Shown here: positions 40,389-49,707 of the stretch, piece after piece | How positions within the stretch are numbered: position 1 is the first letter of the stretch | Layout of the letters: each line of letters opens with the position of its first letter | Program-made: the position numbers and the translations under genes | The notes under the pieces: generated by a model | Seen by the model: the letters and a program-made list of their open reading frames with translations, nothing else | The model's database searches: none | What the model was told of the DNA's origin: nothing | Assembly (NCBI GenBank): GCA_035606355.1 | Contig: DATNFO010000036.1 | Span: 1 to 64,000 of the forward strand | DNA length: 64,000 bases | Source of the DNA: Sulfopaludibacter sp035606355 | GTDB lineage: Bacteria; Acidobacteriota; Terriglobia; Bryobacterales; Bryobacteraceae | Direction of reading: 5' to 3'

Positions 40389-40602
40389 CTTGCTGGAACG
40401 CGAATTGGGGCGGGTCGAGGCGCCGGACGAGCTGTGGCATCGCGTGCAGACCGGGCGCAAGATTCCGGCACGGCGTCCGATGCCGGTGGCGTTGGCAGTC
40501 GCGGCGATTCTCCTGGGTGCGGTTTGGCTGACCGGGCAAGGGCAGCGTCCTGAACCGGTGCGGGTCCAACCTGTGGGCAGCTGCTCGCTTTGTCATCTAT
40601 AA
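40381..40602 (+). CDS. Small single-pass protein with terminal CxxCH, putative anti-sigma
   Basis: The 73-residue protein starts at GTG 40381 inside the end of the sigma gene. Its cytoplasmic part is short and acidic (LLERELGRVEAPDELWHRVQ). A hydrophobic helix follows at about 35-52 (PVALAVAAILLGAVWLTG). The outer part of about 20 residues ends GSCSLCHL, so the chain stops one residue after a CxxCH haem-c-type motif. Position and topology suggest an anti-sigma factor, though the known anti-sigma domains are not evident. CxxCH could bind haem or zinc or be a thiol switch; this is inference. Confidence 0.7.
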   Translation: MVNLLERELGRVEAPDELWHRVQTGRKIPARRPMPVALAVAAILLGAVWLTGQGQRPEPVRVQPVGSCSLCHL

Positions 40603-40680
40603 CAGAATAAAGCACCACCTGAAAGAGGTTGTCAGGTAGCGGGATTTCCGGTATGCTTAGGGCAGGACGGGAGGGAAGCT

Positions 40681-41595
40681 ATGCCCCAGACCCTGGCAGC
40701 ACCCGGATTGACGACCGGTCACGCCCCCTTTGTGGAAGAGGCTCGCAATCGCGGCGAGCTTTATATTTCACAGCCTTACGACCAGTATTCTGAAGAAAAC
40801 CATGAAGCATGGAGGCGGCTGTTTGCGCGTATCCGTCCGCGCTGGGAGCAGTACGCCAATCCATTCTTCCTGCGCGGAGTGGAGGCGCTGCATCTGCCGG
40901 CGGACCGCATTCCGCGATTGAGCGAAATCAATCGGCGGCTGCAGCCGTTGACGGGTTTTCAGGCAAAGCCGGTGAGCGGCTACGTTCCCGGATTTCTGTT
41001 TTTCGACTGCCTGCGCCGGCGCGAATTCCCCACCACGATCACCATCCGCGATAAGGATCGGATGGACTATCTCCCCGAGCCGGACATCTTCCACGACGTG
41101 GCGGGCCACGTTCCGATGCACACGGACCGCGCATTTGCCGACGTGCTGGTGCGCTTCGGCGATTGCGCTCACACGGCGGTGGAGATGACGGCAGAGATCA
41201 AAGACCATGGCGAGCGAGTGCGGCGCCTGACGAGCATCGTGCGCGCGATGAGCCGCTTTTTCTGGTTCACCGTGGAGTTCGGTCTGATGAAGGGGCCGAA
41301 GGGCGGCACGGTTGCGTACGGCAGCGGGTTGCTGAGCTCGTACGGCGAGTTGCAGCATGCCATCGAGAGCGAGGAAGTGCAGCGGTATCCGGTGCAACTG
41401 GAGTGGCTGATCAACCAGGTGGCGGAGATCGACCACTATCAGCCGATTCTCTTCGTGGTGGAGAGCTTCGAGCACCTCTTCGAGTTGGTGGGCGAACTGG
41501 AGCGTTGGATGCGCGCGGGTAAGTTGAACAATGTGGCTCCATGCCTGCCGGAAATCGCCGAGGCAGACTTGCGCAGCTTCATGGACGCGGCGTAA
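40681..41595 (+). CDS. phhA: Phenylalanine 4-monooxygenase
   Basis: The 304-residue protein is a bacterial-type aromatic amino acid hydroxylase without a regulatory domain. The iron site is present: His residues in PDIFHDVAGHVPMH and Glu in FWFTVEFGLMKG. SGYVPGFLFFDCLRRREFPTT carries the pterin-side residues. It turns phenylalanine to tyrosine with a tetrahydropterin and oxygen. A homogentisate dioxygenase-like gene at 60.5 kb could act later in the same catabolic route. The gene stands alone; a weak hairpin (CTTCCG/CGGAAG) lies about 20 bases after it. Confidence 0.95.
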   Translation: MPQTLAAPGLTTGHAPFVEEARNRGELYISQPYDQYSEENHEAWRRLFARIRPRWEQYANPFFLRGVEALHLPADRIPRLSEINRRLQPLTGFQAKPVSGYVPGFLFFDCLRRREFPTTITIRDKDRMDYLPEPDIFHDVAGHVPMHTDRAFADVLVRFGDCAHTAVEMTAEIKDHGERVRRLTSIVRAMSRFFWFTVEFGLMKGPKGGTVAYGSGLLSSYGELQHAIESEEVQRYPVQLEWLINQVAEIDHYQPILFVVESFEHLFELVGELERWMRAGKLNNVAPCLPEIAEADLRSFMDAA

Positions 41596-41739
41596 AAGTC
41601 GCGCGTAAAACTTACTTCCGGCCGCGGAAGCATCAAACATTTTGCCCCTAAAGCGTTTAAAAGACATGTGTGTGCGTTTTGGAACTTCGAGTGCTGCGAT
41701 TTGAGCTTTTTAAACCCGCAGTCATAAAGGAGAACCCAC

Positions 41740-42237
41740 GTGTGGAATAAACGCGATGAGGGTAACGGCCCTCGACCCCAGAACGAACCTGTACGGATGC
41801 CCATGCAGGAGCAGCAGCCTATGCCATCGCGCGCGGCGGCGCCACAAGCAGTTCCGGCGGCGCGATCGCAAACAGCGGCGATCGGCGCTTCCATGACGAT
41901 CAAAGGCGAGATCCGTTCACGCGAAGAACTGCTCGTGGACGGCGAGGTGGAGGGCCTGCTGGAATCGGCCAGCCTGATCACGGTGGGGCCGAACGGCAAG
42001 GTGAAGGCGAACATCAAAGCGCGCGAAGTGATTGTGTTCGGCAGCGTGCGCGGCAATGTCGAAGTGACTGAGAAGATCGCGATCCGGGAGCAGGGCAACC
42101 TGGTGGGCGACATCAAGGCGGCCGGCATCAGCATTGACGATGGCGCTTATTTCAAGGGCAGCATCGACATCGTGCGGCCGGAGCCGAAGGTCACCGCGAA
42201 ACCGGTGAAGAACGAGCCCGTGGCGGTCGGACAGTAA
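41740..42237 (+). CDS. Bactofilin
   Basis: The 165-residue protein has a disordered Pro/Gln/Ala-rich start (to about 45) and a bactofilin beta-helix core of about 110 residues (GASMTIKGEIRSREELLVDG, VEGLLES, GKVKANIKAREVIVFG, GNLVGDIKAAGISIDDGAYFKG). A short tail follows. Bactofilins polymerise without nucleotide into filaments that place cell-wall or polarity proteins. Start is GTG 41740 with AAGGAG 8 bases upstream. No peptidase partner is adjacent. Confidence 0.92.
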   Translation: MWNKRDEGNGPRPQNEPVRMPMQEQQPMPSRAAAPQAVPAARSQTAAIGASMTIKGEIRSREELLVDGEVEGLLESASLITVGPNGKVKANIKAREVIVFGSVRGNVEVTEKIAIREQGNLVGDIKAAGISIDDGAYFKGSIDIVRPEPKVTAKPVKNEPVAVGQ

Positions 42238-42275
42238 TCGAGACAGCGAAGCGGGCGGCGCGCCCGATCCCACGC

Positions 42276-43955
42276 TCAGCCCAGCAGCGTGACTCCATCG
42301 CGATGCAGATCGAGCGCGTGGATGGCCGGATCGGGCGCTTCGTCGAAGCGTAGGCTGGATTCAGCGGATCGTGCTTCGGCGGCCGTTCGCCAGAATGCCG
42401 CTACCGCTAGGACCGTCAGGCCCGCCAGAATCTCGCGATACAACCTCGGGGTATGCAGGGCGGTCATCTCCATCGCGGCTCCTTTCGTGACTGCCAGCAG
42501 AAAGAAGAAGAGATACACCAGCGCCATGTTGAAGCGCAGTTTGCCTGGCAGGTAGGAACAGGTGAACGGTATCTTGCGGAAGCCATGGAGGGCCAACTCG
42601 GCGGCTCCGCACCCCAGTGCCGCCAGCAGTAGCAGGTGCTGCGTGGCGAACGCGCGCGGCCACAGCCGGAAAAACACGATCGCCGCCGCGGTCCACACCG
42701 GAATTACGGAGAGCGCGTACAGAGAGCGCCGCGCCGCCGCGAGACACGCGCGCCCATTGGCATGCGCCGCTACCCGGAAGATCCAGTTCGCGCGCAATTC
42801 CAGCGGCATGGCGAACACCACGCGCGCGCCCATTACGACGAAGCAGAGAATGATGATGCTGCCCATGAGGAGCGGAGTGTTCACGCGGTACCAGGCGCCG
42901 TTGCCGGCGGCCGTGCGCAGGATTCCCTGGTCGCCGGCGAGAAACATCGCCAGGCCGAAACCTATCCCGGAATAGAAGGAGAGGATCACCCGGTGCTGGC
43001 GGCTTCGCAAGAGCGTGCGCACGCTGAATTGGCCCACAGCGGTCTGGAAGGAATTGCCGAAGCGCGGCAGCCAGCGCAGACCGCTGCGGCCTGGCAGGAT
43101 GTCCGGTTGCTCGGCGATCTTGCGCAGCGTGCGCCAGTAGCACAGCAGGTAAGACGCGGCGGCGCCGCAAAGCGACAGTCCCAGGCCGATGGTTGCGCGG
43201 CGCGCCAGCAGACCGGCGATGGGCAGCGTGCCTCCGCACAGTTCCTCGAACAGCCCCAGGAACCAATAAGACGGCACCCACATGAGGACGTTCCGATTTC
43301 TCAGCAGATCCGCGACCTCGGAGAACGGCGGCTGCAACAGGTAAACCGTCAGCATCGCGAAGAAGAACGCCATCTGCAGAATGGTGGAGACGCGCAGGAA
43401 TCGCTGCCGCGGTAGAAGTTGGGCCAGCCCCTGAATGGTCAGCACGCCGCAAAGGATGAACACGCCGGCCGCCGTCATGGTGAGCCAGTAGGCAGCAAAC
43501 CAGCGGAGGAAGTATCTTCCGGCGGCGAACGGGACCAGCAAGCCTGAAAAAATGTTGAGGGCGAGAACGGTGACTCCCACAGCCGACGCGGACGCCGCAA
43601 TTTTGGCCGTCAGCAGAGTGCGCGCCCGGATCGGCAGAGGAAACAGCACCAGCACATCGCGGCGGTCCGGGAACATGGAGTCCCAACTCATCACTGCGAA
43701 TAAGCCCACCGCGAGCATCGTGGTGGAAATGAGAAAATGCCCGGCCAACCAGCTCAAAATCATGCCTGCGGGCGTGTTCGTCCGCGCGCCCGACATGACG
43801 CCGGCGATCAGGGCGAGCCACAGGCTCACAAAGACGAGGAGTGCCGCGAACTGCCCCAGCAGTTTGCTCACGTCGCCCTGCGGCGCGAGGATCTCCAAAT
43901 CGACGATGCGGAACAGAAAGTCGCGATAGAGGACGCGGAACTGCTGCTTGTTCAT
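42276..43955 (-). CDS. ABC transporter permease, large membrane subunit
   Basis: The 559-residue protein has about 12 hydrophobic segments with short loops, among them LFAVMSWDSMFPDRRDVLVLFPLPI, a feature of ABC-2-like exporter permeases in this lineage. It has no ATPase domain. The start overlaps the ATPase stop by 4 bases (ATGA), so the two genes make one transporter. The substrate is unknown. It is the last gene of a long minus-strand efflux operon that also holds three membrane-fusion proteins. Confidence 0.8.
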   Translation of the reverse strand: MNKQQFRVLYRDFLFRIVDLEILAPQGDVSKLLGQFAALLVFVSLWLALIAGVMSGARTNTPAGMILSWLAGHFLISTTMLAVGLFAVMSWDSMFPDRRDVLVLFPLPIRARTLLTAKIAASASAVGVTVLALNIFSGLLVPFAAGRYFLRWFAAYWLTMTAAGVFILCGVLTIQGLAQLLPRQRFLRVSTILQMAFFFAMLTVYLLQPPFSEVADLLRNRNVLMWVPSYWFLGLFEELCGGTLPIAGLLARRATIGLGLSLCGAAASYLLCYWRTLRKIAEQPDILPGRSGLRWLPRFGNSFQTAVGQFSVRTLLRSRQHRVILSFYSGIGFGLAMFLAGDQGILRTAAGNGAWYRVNTPLLMGSIIILCFVVMGARVVFAMPLELRANWIFRVAAHANGRACLAAARRSLYALSVIPVWTAAAIVFFRLWPRAFATQHLLLLAALGCGAAELALHGFRKIPFTCSYLPGKLRFNMALVYLFFFLLAVTKGAAMEMTALHTPRLYREILAGLTVLAVAAFWRTAAEARSAESSLRFDEAPDPAIHALDLHRDGVTLLG

Positions 43956-44725
43956 GCCAGGATCAGATCGGCGATCTGCCGTGAGATTGCCGCCGTGTCC
44001 TGCTCCACGGCAAGTTGCGAAAAGATGTCTTCGAGCGTCGGCAACGCCATTAGCGTGCGCAGACGTTCAATGGAATCGTCGGCCACGATTTTGCCGCGAT
44101 GCAGAATAACAACGTGCGAGCAGACGCGCTCCACGATCTCCAGCTCGTGCGAACTGAACAGCACCACTTTGCCGCGCGCGGCCAGCTCCTGGACGAGGCT
44201 GCGCATCACCATCGCCGAGCCCACGTCGAGGCCGGAAAACGGCTCGTCCAGCAGGATCAGATCGGGATTGTGCAGCAGCGCGGCTGACAACAGAATCTTC
44301 TGCCGCATGCCCTTGGAGTAGGAGGAAATTGCCAGGTGCCGGTCGCCATGCAGGGAAAAGAGGCGCAGCAGTCCGTCGATGCGGTCCGCCGTGGGCTTCG
44401 TAGGAAGGCCGCGCAACTGGCCCACCATGGCCAGGTATTCCAGGCCGCTGAGGTGCGGGTACAGGTGCGGCTCCTCGGGAACATAGCCCATGCGCTGCTT
44501 GTAATCCGTGAGGTCGCGTTGGATGGGTACTCCGTCGAAGAGGATCTCGCCGGACGTCTCCTCGATGAGGCCGGTGATCATCTTCATTGTGGTGGATTTG
44601 CCCGAACCGTTCGGCCCCAGATAGCCGGTCACCTCGCCGGCGCGAGCGGTGAAGGTTACATTGTCGACCGCGGCGATTCCCGAGAAACGCTTGCTGACAT
44701 GGCGCAGTTCGAGAGCGTGTGGCAC
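43952..44725 (-). CDS. ABC transporter ATP-binding protein
   Basis: The 257-residue protein is a complete ABC ATPase: Walker A GPNGSGKSTTMK near 37-48, Q-loop YVPEEPHLYPHLSG, signature SYSKGMRQKI, Walker B LILLDEPFSGLD and the switch His in LFSSHELE. The signature is SKGM instead of SGGQ, as seen in many ABC-2 exporters. It energises the permease encoded next, whose start overlaps its stop. It is separated by 64 bases from the FtsX-type permease upstream, so it might serve that protein too. Confidence 0.95.
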   Translation of the reverse strand: MPHALELRHVSKRFSGIAAVDNVTFTARAGEVTGYLGPNGSGKSTTMKMITGLIEETSGEILFDGVPIQRDLTDYKQRMGYVPEEPHLYPHLSGLEYLAMVGQLRGLPTKPTADRIDGLLRLFSLHGDRHLAISSYSKGMRQKILLSAALLHNPDLILLDEPFSGLDVGSAMVMRSLVQELAARGKVVLFSSHELEIVERVCSHVVILHRGKIVADDSIERLRTLMALPTLEDIFSQLAVEQDTAAISRQIADLILA

Positions 44726-44789
44726 GGCAATCAGACACCGGGGGAGGGAAGAAAGTTCCGGCGGCGCGTCAGCTTCCGCGACTACCTCT

Positions 44790-46037
44790 TTACTCGTACC
44801 TGAGAGCGTCGATCGGGTTGATGCGACTGGCCTTCATAGCCGGATAAATTCCGAAGACCATCCCGACCGCGACCGATACTCCGAAAGCGATGACTACGCT
44901 CGAGGTGGTCACGATGGTCTTCCATTCCGCCGTGCGCGCAATCAGCCAGGCGAGGAAGAAGCCGAACGCAATCCCCAGCAGACCGCCCCCCACGGAGATC
45001 AGCACGCTTTCGGTGAGGAATTGCCGCACGATATCGAACCGCCGTGCTCCGATGGAACGCCGCACGCCGATTTCTCTGGTTCGCTCCATGACCGTCGCCA
45101 GGACGATATTCATGATTCCGATGCCGCCGACCAGTAGCGAAATAGCAGCGATCGCCACCATCACATAGGTGAAGATGGTCTGCGTCCGCTGCTGCTGCGC
45201 GAGCAGCGCCGCGGGAATCGTCACGGTAAAGTCCTGCGTGTTGTGGTGCGTGTTGTTGAGGACCGCGGTGACCACCTTCGCCACTTCAACCGAATCGGCG
45301 TCGGCGCGCAGGCGCAGTTCGATGCCGTCCAGATCATCTTTCATCGAGTTGCTCTGGTCATAGAAGCGATACGTGAAGGTGTTCAGCGGGATGTAGATAA
45401 TGTTGTTGAGGTCCTGCATGGTGGCCCCGCTATTTTGGGAGCCGGCCATGAGTTGCTCGGTGAGCACGCCCACCACTTCCAGCCAGGCATCGTTCACCTT
45501 GACGAATTTGCCGACCGCGGGACCGTAGCCGAGCAGGTTGACCTTGGCGCCTTCGCCGAGCACGCAGACAGTGGAGCTCGCGGCGTCGTCGCTCTCGTCG
45601 AAGAATTTGCCTTCGGCGAGCCGCAGGCTGTGAATGGTGGCATACGACGGCGCTACGCCATAGAGCTCCGGAATGTCCTTCGAGGGCTTGGGCAGCACCC
45701 GCGCCGGATGGATCGTGCGGCGGGCGGAAAGCGTTTCGAGCGCATCGATGTTGGCTTTGAGAATGCGGACATCGCGATCGTTGAGTCCCGGGGACGAGCG
45801 CCGCCGCTGCTGATATTCTTCGCGGCTGCTGGTGGGGCGCGCATCGATCAGGACGTTGCGCACGCCGAGCTGTTCGATAAAACGAAGCGACTCCTCTTTC
45901 GCGCCGGAACCGATGGCGAGCATCCCGATGACGCTGCCGACGCCGAAGACGATGCCGAGCGCGGTGAGCAACGTACGCGTCTTCTGGGCGCGCAAATTGC
46001 TCAACGCCTGAGTGATATCGCTGAAACGGAAGATCAT
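44790..46037 (-). CDS. MacB-type FtsX permease without ATPase domain
   Basis: The 415-residue protein has the MacB periplasmic core after a first helix (LRAQKTRTLLTALGIVFGVGSVIGML) and three C-terminal helices (VAIAAISLLVGGIGIMNIVL, VLISVGGGLLGIAFGFFLAWL and VVIAFGVSVAVGMVFGIYPA) ending AMKASRINPIDALRYE. E. coli MacB carries an N-terminal ATPase, which is absent here. ATP hydrolysis must come from a separate protein, perhaps the ATPase encoded 64 bases downstream. The frame is open to 46259, but the start at 46037 overlaps the adaptor stop as ATGA and gives the normal N-terminus. Confidence 0.9.
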   Translation of the reverse strand: MIFRFSDITQALSNLRAQKTRTLLTALGIVFGVGSVIGMLAIGSGAKEESLRFIEQLGVRNVLIDARPTSSREEYQQRRRSSPGLNDRDVRILKANIDALETLSARRTIHPARVLPKPSKDIPELYGVAPSYATIHSLRLAEGKFFDESDDAASSTVCVLGEGAKVNLLGYGPAVGKFVKVNDAWLEVVGVLTEQLMAGSQNSGATMQDLNNIIYIPLNTFTYRFYDQSNSMKDDLDGIELRLRADADSVEVAKVVTAVLNNTHHNTQDFTVTIPAALLAQQQRTQTIFTYVMVAIAAISLLVGGIGIMNIVLATVMERTREIGVRRSIGARRFDIVRQFLTESVLISVGGGLLGIAFGFFLAWLIARTAEWKTIVTTSSVVIAFGVSVAVGMVFGIYPAMKASRINPIDALRYE

Positions 46038-47320
46038 TTCTGGAGGGCCTTCATGGCGCCGCCGTTTTGGGTGGCCGGTTTGTTCTGCTGGTCGGGATTG
46101 CTCATGGCGACTTCGTCGCCGTCTTTCAGTCCGGTGATGACGGCCTGGCTTTCGCTGCTGCGCACGAGCGTGACGTCGCGCGGCATGAAGCCCTTCGGCG
46201 TTTTCACATAGACGAACTTGCGGCCGTCGGTATCGAACAGAGCCTGCGAGGGCACCCACAGAACGTTGTCCAAGGTCTCAACGGTGATCAGCATGTTCGA
46301 CGTTTCGCCGGGCCGGAGTTCGGGCGCGGGCTTATCGAGAGAGATGCGTGCTTCGAAGTGGCGGTCCCACGGCGATCCCGCGGTTCCGCCCATGCTCTTT
46401 ACGTGGCCATCGAACGTCTTGCCGGGGAGGGCGACCACGGAGATCGCCACCTTCTGTCCGGCGTTCAAGTGGCCGCGGTCCAACTCGCCGATTTGCGCGC
46501 TGACTTCCCACTGCTTCATGTCCGGAATTTGCGCAACGGTGAGGCCCGGGCGCACGGTGTCGCCAAGCTGGAACGGCTGAAGCTGCATGCCGGTATAGAT
46601 GATGTTCGTGAACGTGTTGTTCTGGATGTTCACATACCCCGCGGTCTTGGCTTTCAGCGTCATGCTCTCAATGTTGCGCTTGGCCGTCTCCGCCGTGACT
46701 TTGGCCTTGTTCAGGTTGGCCTGCTGGATCGCAGTGCCGGCCTGAGCGTTGGCGCTCTTGTTGGCGACATCCTGCTGCGCTTGCTTCAAGCGGTTCTGGG
46801 CCTGTTCGAGAGCAATATCGTTCTGCCGCGCCTGAATGCTGGGGAGCAGGGGATTTCGCCGGACGTCCAGCTTGGCGAGTGTGACCGCGGACTCGGCCGC
46901 CTTGACGGCGTAGGCCGTTTCCTCGACGCTGGCATCGGCGTTCGCCTGTGCCTGAATCACCTGCTGGTCGGCTTCGGCGAGGTCCGCTTCCGCTTCACGC
47001 AGATTGTACTCCTGGGTGGTGGTATCGAACTGGACGACGACATCGCCGGGCTCCACCAGTTCACCGGGATCGCGAAGCGACGTGATGGCGAGCTGATCGT
47101 TGCCCGTCATGGGCGCGGAAAGCATCTCAGAGTTGCCGCCCTGCAACTCGCCGCGGGCAGCTACGGAAATGATTACCTTGCCCTGCTTGACGCTCGTGGT
47201 GGGAACTTCGGCGGCGGAAGCACCGGGGGCGGCGGTCACACGCACGAAACGCATGGCGCCCCAGGCGATGGCGCCCAGGATGGCGAAGGTGATGGCGAGA
47301 CCAATCAACTTGCCTTTCAT
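46034..47320 (-). CDS. Periplasmic adaptor (HlyD/MacA-type), third of three
   Basis: The 428-residue protein has one N-terminal membrane helix (LIGLAITFAILGAIAWGAM), a biotinyl-lipoyl half (PGDVVVQFDTTTQEYNL), a long helical hairpin (about 105-220) with many Gln and Ala, and a beta-barrel domain (GLTVAQIPDMKQWEVSAQIGELD). It links an inner-membrane permease to an outer-membrane channel. It is directly upstream of the FtsX permease and overlaps it by 4 bases, so it is the best candidate MacA partner. Confidence 0.9.
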   Translation of the reverse strand: MKGKLIGLAITFAILGAIAWGAMRFVRVTAAPGASAAEVPTTSVKQGKVIISVAARGELQGGNSEMLSAPMTGNDQLAITSLRDPGELVEPGDVVVQFDTTTQEYNLREAEADLAEADQQVIQAQANADASVEETAYAVKAAESAVTLAKLDVRRNPLLPSIQARQNDIALEQAQNRLKQAQQDVANKSANAQAGTAIQQANLNKAKVTAETAKRNIESMTLKAKTAGYVNIQNNTFTNIIYTGMQLQPFQLGDTVRPGLTVAQIPDMKQWEVSAQIGELDRGHLNAGQKVAISVVALPGKTFDGHVKSMGGTAGSPWDRHFEARISLDKPAPELRPGETSNMLITVETLDNVLWVPSQALFDTDGRKFVYVKTPKGFMPRDVTLVRSSESQAVITGLKDGDEVAMSNPDQQNKPATQNGGAMKALQK

Positions 47321-48621
47321 TTCTTGGCCTCCCGTCTTTCGACGTCTACAAGTGCCACCATAGATCCGGCGGGGATGCCGCCGATGGCGATTTCATCGGG
47401 GTTGCGCGCCAGCACCTGTACTTCGGCAGGCTTGTAGTGGCCGTTCGAAGCCAGGTAGACAACGGGCTTGCCGGCCTTGGTGAAGAGCGCCTTGGCGGGG
47501 ATGCTGATGGCGTCGGGAATGCGATTGATAATGATGTCCATGCCGCCGTTCATGCCCGGCTGAAGGCGGGTATCGGGATGGAGCAGCGGAGCCCAGGCTT
47601 TGAAGCTGCGTGTGGGCGGAAATTCGTAACTCTGTTCGGCGAGGGGCGAAATCTGCCCGACTTTGGCCGGGATTGCAAGCTCAGGAAGGGAATCGACGCG
47701 CACCCGAACCTCCTGCCCGACGTTGATGCGGCCGCGGTCGGTCTCTTCGATCTTGGCTTCCATCTGGAGAGTCTTGAGGTCGGGAATTTCGGCGAGCGAC
47801 ATTCCGGCGAAGACGTTGTCGCCGACTTTAAATGGTTTGGCGTCGATCCACCCGCCGGTGTAATTGGTGGAGAAGACCAGAAAGCCGGAGATCGGCGCCG
47901 CGATTTCCATCTGCGCAATGCGCGATTTAGTGAGTTCGACGTCGGCTTTGGTTTTGTCGCGCTGGCGTGTGAGGGAATCGATTTTGGATCTGTCGCTGGT
48001 GGCGTGCAGGTTGACGGTGGCCTGCTCCATTTTCAGCTTTTGCCCGGCGAGATCGAGCGCGATCTTGCTTTCGTCGGCCTGAATCTGGCCGAGGAGGCTC
48101 TGCTTGGCTACTTCGAGCTTGGCTTTCTCGACGTTGTACTGCGCGTCGGCGAGATCGCTGCGGTCCTGTTCGGCGGTGATTTTGGATTGAGCGACGGCCT
48201 GGTCCAGAGTCGCCTGCGCCTGGTTCAGCGCGGCAGTGTTCTGCTGTAATTGAAGCTGGCTGGCGCTGGAATCGAACTTAATGAGGGGATCGCCCTCTTT
48301 GATGGATTGGCCGGAAGGCGCGAGCCAGGCGATGCGAAGCTGCGGCACGAGCGGCGCGTAAACCTGCACGGAGCGAGTGGCTTTCAACTCGCCGCGGCAT
48401 CGAATAATGACGAGGAAGTCGCCTTTGCGCGCGGGAGCAACGGGGAAATTCTCCGCGGTCTGGGTCTGCCGGAACTTGTAGATACCCGCGCCGGCCGCGC
48501 CAAGCGTGCCGATGATGACCAGGGCAATCAGCCAGCGGCGCAATTTGCGCCAGAGTTTCGAGGGTCGCCGCTTGGGCTCGGGCGAAACCGCGGGAGTGGG
48601 AGTCGAGACGGCGGCGCTCAT
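47317..48621 (-). CDS. Periplasmic adaptor (HlyD-type), second of three
   Basis: The 434-residue protein has a Pro-rich cytoplasmic start, one membrane helix (LIALVIIGTLGAAGAGIY), the lipoyl segment (SIKEGDPLIKFDSSASQLQLQ), a helical hairpin at about 115-225 and a barrel domain (MSLAEIPDLKTLQMEAKIEETDRG). It resembles the following adaptor in layout but is clearly different in sequence. Stop and start overlap with its neighbours as ATGA on both sides, indicating one transcript. Confidence 0.9.
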   Translation of the reverse strand: MSAAVSTPTPAVSPEPKRRPSKLWRKLRRWLIALVIIGTLGAAGAGIYKFRQTQTAENFPVAPARKGDFLVIIRCRGELKATRSVQVYAPLVPQLRIAWLAPSGQSIKEGDPLIKFDSSASQLQLQQNTAALNQAQATLDQAVAQSKITAEQDRSDLADAQYNVEKAKLEVAKQSLLGQIQADESKIALDLAGQKLKMEQATVNLHATSDRSKIDSLTRQRDKTKADVELTKSRIAQMEIAAPISGFLVFSTNYTGGWIDAKPFKVGDNVFAGMSLAEIPDLKTLQMEAKIEETDRGRINVGQEVRVRVDSLPELAIPAKVGQISPLAEQSYEFPPTRSFKAWAPLLHPDTRLQPGMNGGMDIIINRIPDAISIPAKALFTKAGKPVVYLASNGHYKPAEVQVLARNPDEIAIGGIPAGSMVALVDVERREAKK

Positions 48622-49658
48622 TTGGTAGCTCCGGAAGCACTCGATTCCGTCTTCGGAGTGAGCACGACCGCGGCGGAAAGGTCGGGAAGCAGGTGCGGAT
48701 CGGTCTTCTCGATGCGGAAGGAAGCGCGGAAGGTCTTGATCGGGCTGCCGAACGCCGAAGAGGCGACGGGACTGGCGTTTTCGAAGTGGGCGGGCAGGCG
48801 CAGGTCGGGGTATGCATCGAGCTCGACGACAGCCTTCACTCCGGGCTGCAGCGCGGCGATATCGGGCTCGCCGACGGCGCAGCGCACCATCATTTCCGAG
48901 GGATCGAAGATACTGACCAGGGGCTGATTGCGGTAGAGCTGGTCGCCTTCCTGCGCGTGTCCCATGGAGTTGGCGCGGAAGACGTTTTCGAGAGCGACCA
49001 TGCCGGCCAGCGGGGCCTTCACAGTCATTTTTTCGATGTTCGTTTGCGCACGTTCCATGTTGACCTTCTGGCGGTCGCGCTGCAGTTCCAGGATGCGTAG
49101 GGCGGCGGCATCGGCGCGGTCGTGGAGAGCATTGGATTTGTTGAGGCTTTCCACGTGGAGGGCGGCGATGCGCGCGTTTTCTTCGTTCTTGAGGCGGTCG
49201 ATTTCGCTGAGCACCGGACCTTTTTTGAGCTCGATACGGGCTTTGGCGAGATCGGCTTCGGCCTGCTTGAGGGTAGAGGCGCGGCCTTCGGCATCGGCGC
49301 GCATCTGGGCGATCTTCTGATCGACCTGGTGCCCGAGGTCGTCAAATTTCGCCTTGGCGTCACGGGCGGTATCCGCGACGGTGGTGGCATCGAAGGTCGC
49401 AATGACGTCGCCTTCTTTGACGGTGGCTCCGTTCTCGATGAGGTGGGTCAGCGACATGTTGCTGTAGTTGCCGGAGAGCTGCGGAACGAGGATTTTGGAA
49501 GAGTGGACTGCGCCGACGGTGCCGGTGAGCCGGACCTCGCGCGGGAGATTTTGCGGCGCGGTTTGGGGCGCGGCGGCGTGAATGGTGGTCGGGGTAGGCT
49601 TCGAACAGGCGGCCAAAAAGAGAAGAGAGGCCAGGGCGAGTTGATAACGGGGAGTCAC
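48618..49658 (-). CDS. Periplasmic adaptor lipoprotein (HlyD-type), first of three
   Basis: The 346-residue protein starts with a lipoprotein signal (ALASLLFLAACSKP, lipobox LAAC), unlike the other two adaptors, which have membrane helices. It then shows the lipoyl half (GATVKEGDVIATFDATTVAD), a helical hairpin at about 95-205 and a barrel (LVSIFDPSEMMVRCAVGEPD). It is the first gene of the efflux operon. The 106 bases upstream to the transhydrogenase gene hold a decayed hairpin repeat. Confidence 0.9.
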   Translation of the reverse strand: MTPRYQLALASLLFLAACSKPTPTTIHAAAPQTAPQNLPREVRLTGTVGAVHSSKILVPQLSGNYSNMSLTHLIENGATVKEGDVIATFDATTVADTARDAKAKFDDLGHQVDQKIAQMRADAEGRASTLKQAEADLAKARIELKKGPVLSEIDRLKNEENARIAALHVESLNKSNALHDRADAAALRILELQRDRQKVNMERAQTNIEKMTVKAPLAGMVALENVFRANSMGHAQEGDQLYRNQPLVSIFDPSEMMVRCAVGEPDIAALQPGVKAVVELDAYPDLRLPAHFENASPVASSAFGSPIKTFRASFRIEKTDPHLLPDLSAAVVLTPKTESSASGATK

Positions 49659-49707
49659 TGTCAGAGATTAGACGCCGGAAAACCTGAAAACGTTGGTCTT
49701 TTGTTAG

